Assembly (NCBI GenBank): GCA_037623315.1
Contig: JBBJJH010000005.1
Coordinates: 62,001 to 126,000, forward strand
Direction of reading: 5' to 3'
Length of the DNA stretch: 64,000 bases
Source: Halanaerobiaceae bacterium ANBcell28
GTDB lineage: Bacteria; Bacillota; Halanaerobiia; Halanaerobiales; DTU029
Shown here: positions 62,538 to 64,000 of the stretch, one piece after another
Numbering within the stretch: position 1 is the first letter of the stretch
Layout of the letters: each line of letters starts with the position of its first letter
Made by a program: the position numbers and the translations under genes
The notes under the pieces: generated by a model
The model's input: only the letters and a program-made list of their open reading frames with translations
Told to the model about the DNA's origin: nothing
Databases searched by the model: none

Positions 62538-64000
62538 ATGGCGAGAGATAAAATTATTATTAAAGGTGCACAGGAGCACAATTTGAAAAATATAGATTTG
62601 GAGATTCCTAGAGATAAATTAATTGTTATCACAGGGCTTAGTGGTTCTGGTAAATCATCGCTGGCTTTTGATACTATATATGCAGAAGGACAGCGTCGCT
62701 ATGTAGAGTCTCTTTCTGCTTATGCCAGACAGTTTTTGGGACAAATGGAGAAACCTAAGGTTGAATATATTGAAGGACTTTCTCCAGCTATTTCTATTGA
62801 TCAGAAGACTACTAGCAAAAACCCTCGTTCGACTGTGGGTACAGTTACAGAGATATATGATTATTTGCGACTTTTATATGCTAGAATAGGTGTTCCTCAT
62901 TGTCCTGAGTGTGGACAGGAGATAAGTTCCCAAACAGTTGATGAAATCGTTGATCAAGTATTGGACTTAGCGGAAAGAACAAAGATACAGGTTTTGGCAC
63001 CTGTTGTTAGAGGTAGAAAAGGCGAACATCAGCGAATTCTTGCAAAAGCTCGTAAGGATGGTTTTATTCGTGCTAGAGTTAACGGAGAAGTTAAGATGCT
63101 AGGTGAAGAAGAAATTAATCTTGATAAGAATATTAAGCATAAAATAGAAATAGTAGTTGATCGCCTGGTTATCAAAGAGGGGATAAGAGAAAGACTGGCT
63201 GATTCTGTGGAAACAGCACTTGAGTATGCAGAAGGTCTTGCAATGATTGATGTCATAGGGCAAGAGGAGCATATTTTTAGTGAAAACTTTGCCTGTACAG
63301 ATTGTGGCATTAGTTTACCAGAATTATCACCACGGATGTTTTCTTTTAATAGCCCATATGGGGCTTGTTCTAATTGTGATGGACTGGGTATTAAAAAGGA
63401 GTTTGATCCTGAATTAATTTTGGATCCTGAGAGATCAATAAGTGATGGAGGGATTATACCCTGGAAGAACTCATCTAGCAAATATTATCCTCAGTTATTA
63501 AAAGCTTTGGCTAAAGAACATAGCTTTAGTCTGAAGACAAAAATTAAAAATCTTGATGAAGAAATTATAGATATAATTCTTTATGGGTCAGATAACTTGC
63601 TATCTTTTCCATATACCAATCGTTATGGTAGAACTAGACAACATGATACCCATTGGGAAGGTATGATAAACAATTTGAAGCGTAGATTTAGTGAAAGTGA
63701 TTCTGATTATATACACCAAAAAATGGAGACATTTATGGATGAACAACCCTGTGCAAACTGTCAGGGTGAAAAGTTAAAGCCTGAAGTGCTGGCCGTTACG
63801 ATTGGTGGTAAGTCTATTGCCGAGTTAACCCATTATAATATTAAAGATGCCTATGATTACTTGAATCAATTGGAGCTTGATAAGCGTTCCAAGTATATAG
63901 CAGAGGAAATAATGAAAGAGATTTGTGCTCGATTAAGATTCTTAATTGATGTAGGCCTGGATTATCTAACTCTTGATAGAGCAGCAGGTACACTTTCTGG
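62538..64000 (+). CDS. uvrA: Excinuclease ABC subunit A (UvrA), N-terminal part (3' end outside window)
   Basis: 487 codons are visible up to the window edge, with no stop. UvrA is the ABC-type ATPase that finds DNA damage and loads UvrB. The N-terminus [20 protein letters not shown], Walker [21 protein letters not shown] near residue 32, [20 protein letters not shown] near 52, the first zinc-binding CPECG near 120 and a later CxxC module (CTDCGI, CSNCDG) are typical. The window ends at LSG of the first ABC signature. ATG 62538 follows GAGGTG. Confidence 0.97.
   Translation, partial: MARDKIIIKGAQEHNLKNIDLEIPRDKLIVITGLSGSGKSSLAFDTIYAEGQRRYVESLSAYARQFLGQMEKPKVEYIEGLSPAISIDQKTTSKNPRSTVGTVTEIYDYLRLLYARIGVPHCPECGQEISSQTVDEIVDQVLDLAERTKIQVLAPVVRGRKGEHQRILAKARKDGFIRARVNGEVKMLGEEEINLDKNIKHKIEIVVDRLVIKEGIRERLADSVETALEYAEGLAMIDVIGQEEHIFSENFACTDCGISLPELSPRMFSFNSPYGACSNCDGLGIKKEFDPELILDPERSISDGGIIPWKNSSSKYYPQLLKALAKEHSFSLKTKIKNLDEEIIDIILYGSDNLLSFPYTNRYGRTRQHDTHWEGMINNLKRRFSESDSDYIHQKMETFMDEQPCANCQGEKLKPEVLAVTIGGKSIAELTHYNIKDAYDYLNQLELDKRSKYIAEEIMKEICARLRFLIDVGLDYLTLDRAAGTLS

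Noticed and set aside
1-64000. CRISPR arrays, tRNA, rRNA, insertion sequences or replication origin
   Set aside because: No regularly spaced repeats, cloverleaf or rRNA sequence, transposase frame or DnaA-box cluster was seen.

Overview
The window is about two thirds AT and carries no rRNA, tRNA, CRISPR array or insertion sequence that I can see. It looks like the chromosome of an anaerobic, low-GC Firmicute with two membranes, most probably of the Halanaerobiales. The reasons are Firmicute-type gene content and order (fliY with a CheC domain, flbD/swrD, a swrB-like gene, sigD, sigH, secA-prfB with an RF2 frameshift, csaB-tagA) together with genes for the flagellar P ring and L ring (flgA, flgI, flgH), which only make sense with an outer membrane. 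The genus is an inference.

Layout: 1-2229 is the end of fliD, a FlgN/FliT-like chaperone and fliS, closed by a bidirectional terminator. 2285-4560 on the minus strand holds uppP and a MATE/ANKH-like transporter. 4874-5725 is the membrane protease htpX. From 6088 to 42395 runs one nearly unbroken plus-strand motility cluster: cheY, flgBC, fliEFGHIJ, motE, fliK, flgD, a TIGR02530-type gene, flgE, flbD, motAB, fliLMY, fliOPQR, flhBAFG, a PilZ protein, an unknown membrane protein, sigD, fapA, an unknown charged protein, a SwrB-like protein, an MltG-fragment-like protein, flgF, flgG, flgAHI, flgJ and a SPOR-SpoIID-NAGPA fusion. It encodes the basal body, export gate, C ring, stator, hook, rings and late sigma factor. 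Flagellin and the main chemotaxis kinase genes are not in the window.

42467-55036 is housekeeping: a 36-residue membrane peptide, sigH, comF, a cold-shock gene, hpf, secA, prfB, LmeA-like and DUF5693 envelope proteins, csaB, a TagA/WecG glycosyltransferase and a YitT protein. 55168-57796 is an ftsE-ftsX-ctpA-like locus whose FtsE has lost every ATPase motif. 58052-60022 holds a sensor kinase without a partner regulator and an NlpC/P60-like hydrolase. 60292 to the end is uvrB and the start of uvrA, with a LexA-box-like site over the uvrB start region and a possible attenuator before uvrA.

The most unusual points are: fliK and the MATE/ANKH-like gene appear to start at AUA and AUU (or AUC) codons behind strong Shine-Dalgarno sites; the FtsE homologue is a probable pseudo-ATPase; a three-domain cell-wall protein sits where a flagellar muramidase would be expected; FlgH has no lipobox; and the leaders before flgE, flgG and uvrA can form structured RNAs, two of them with competing folds. 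I did not find one clear-cut new multi-gene system.
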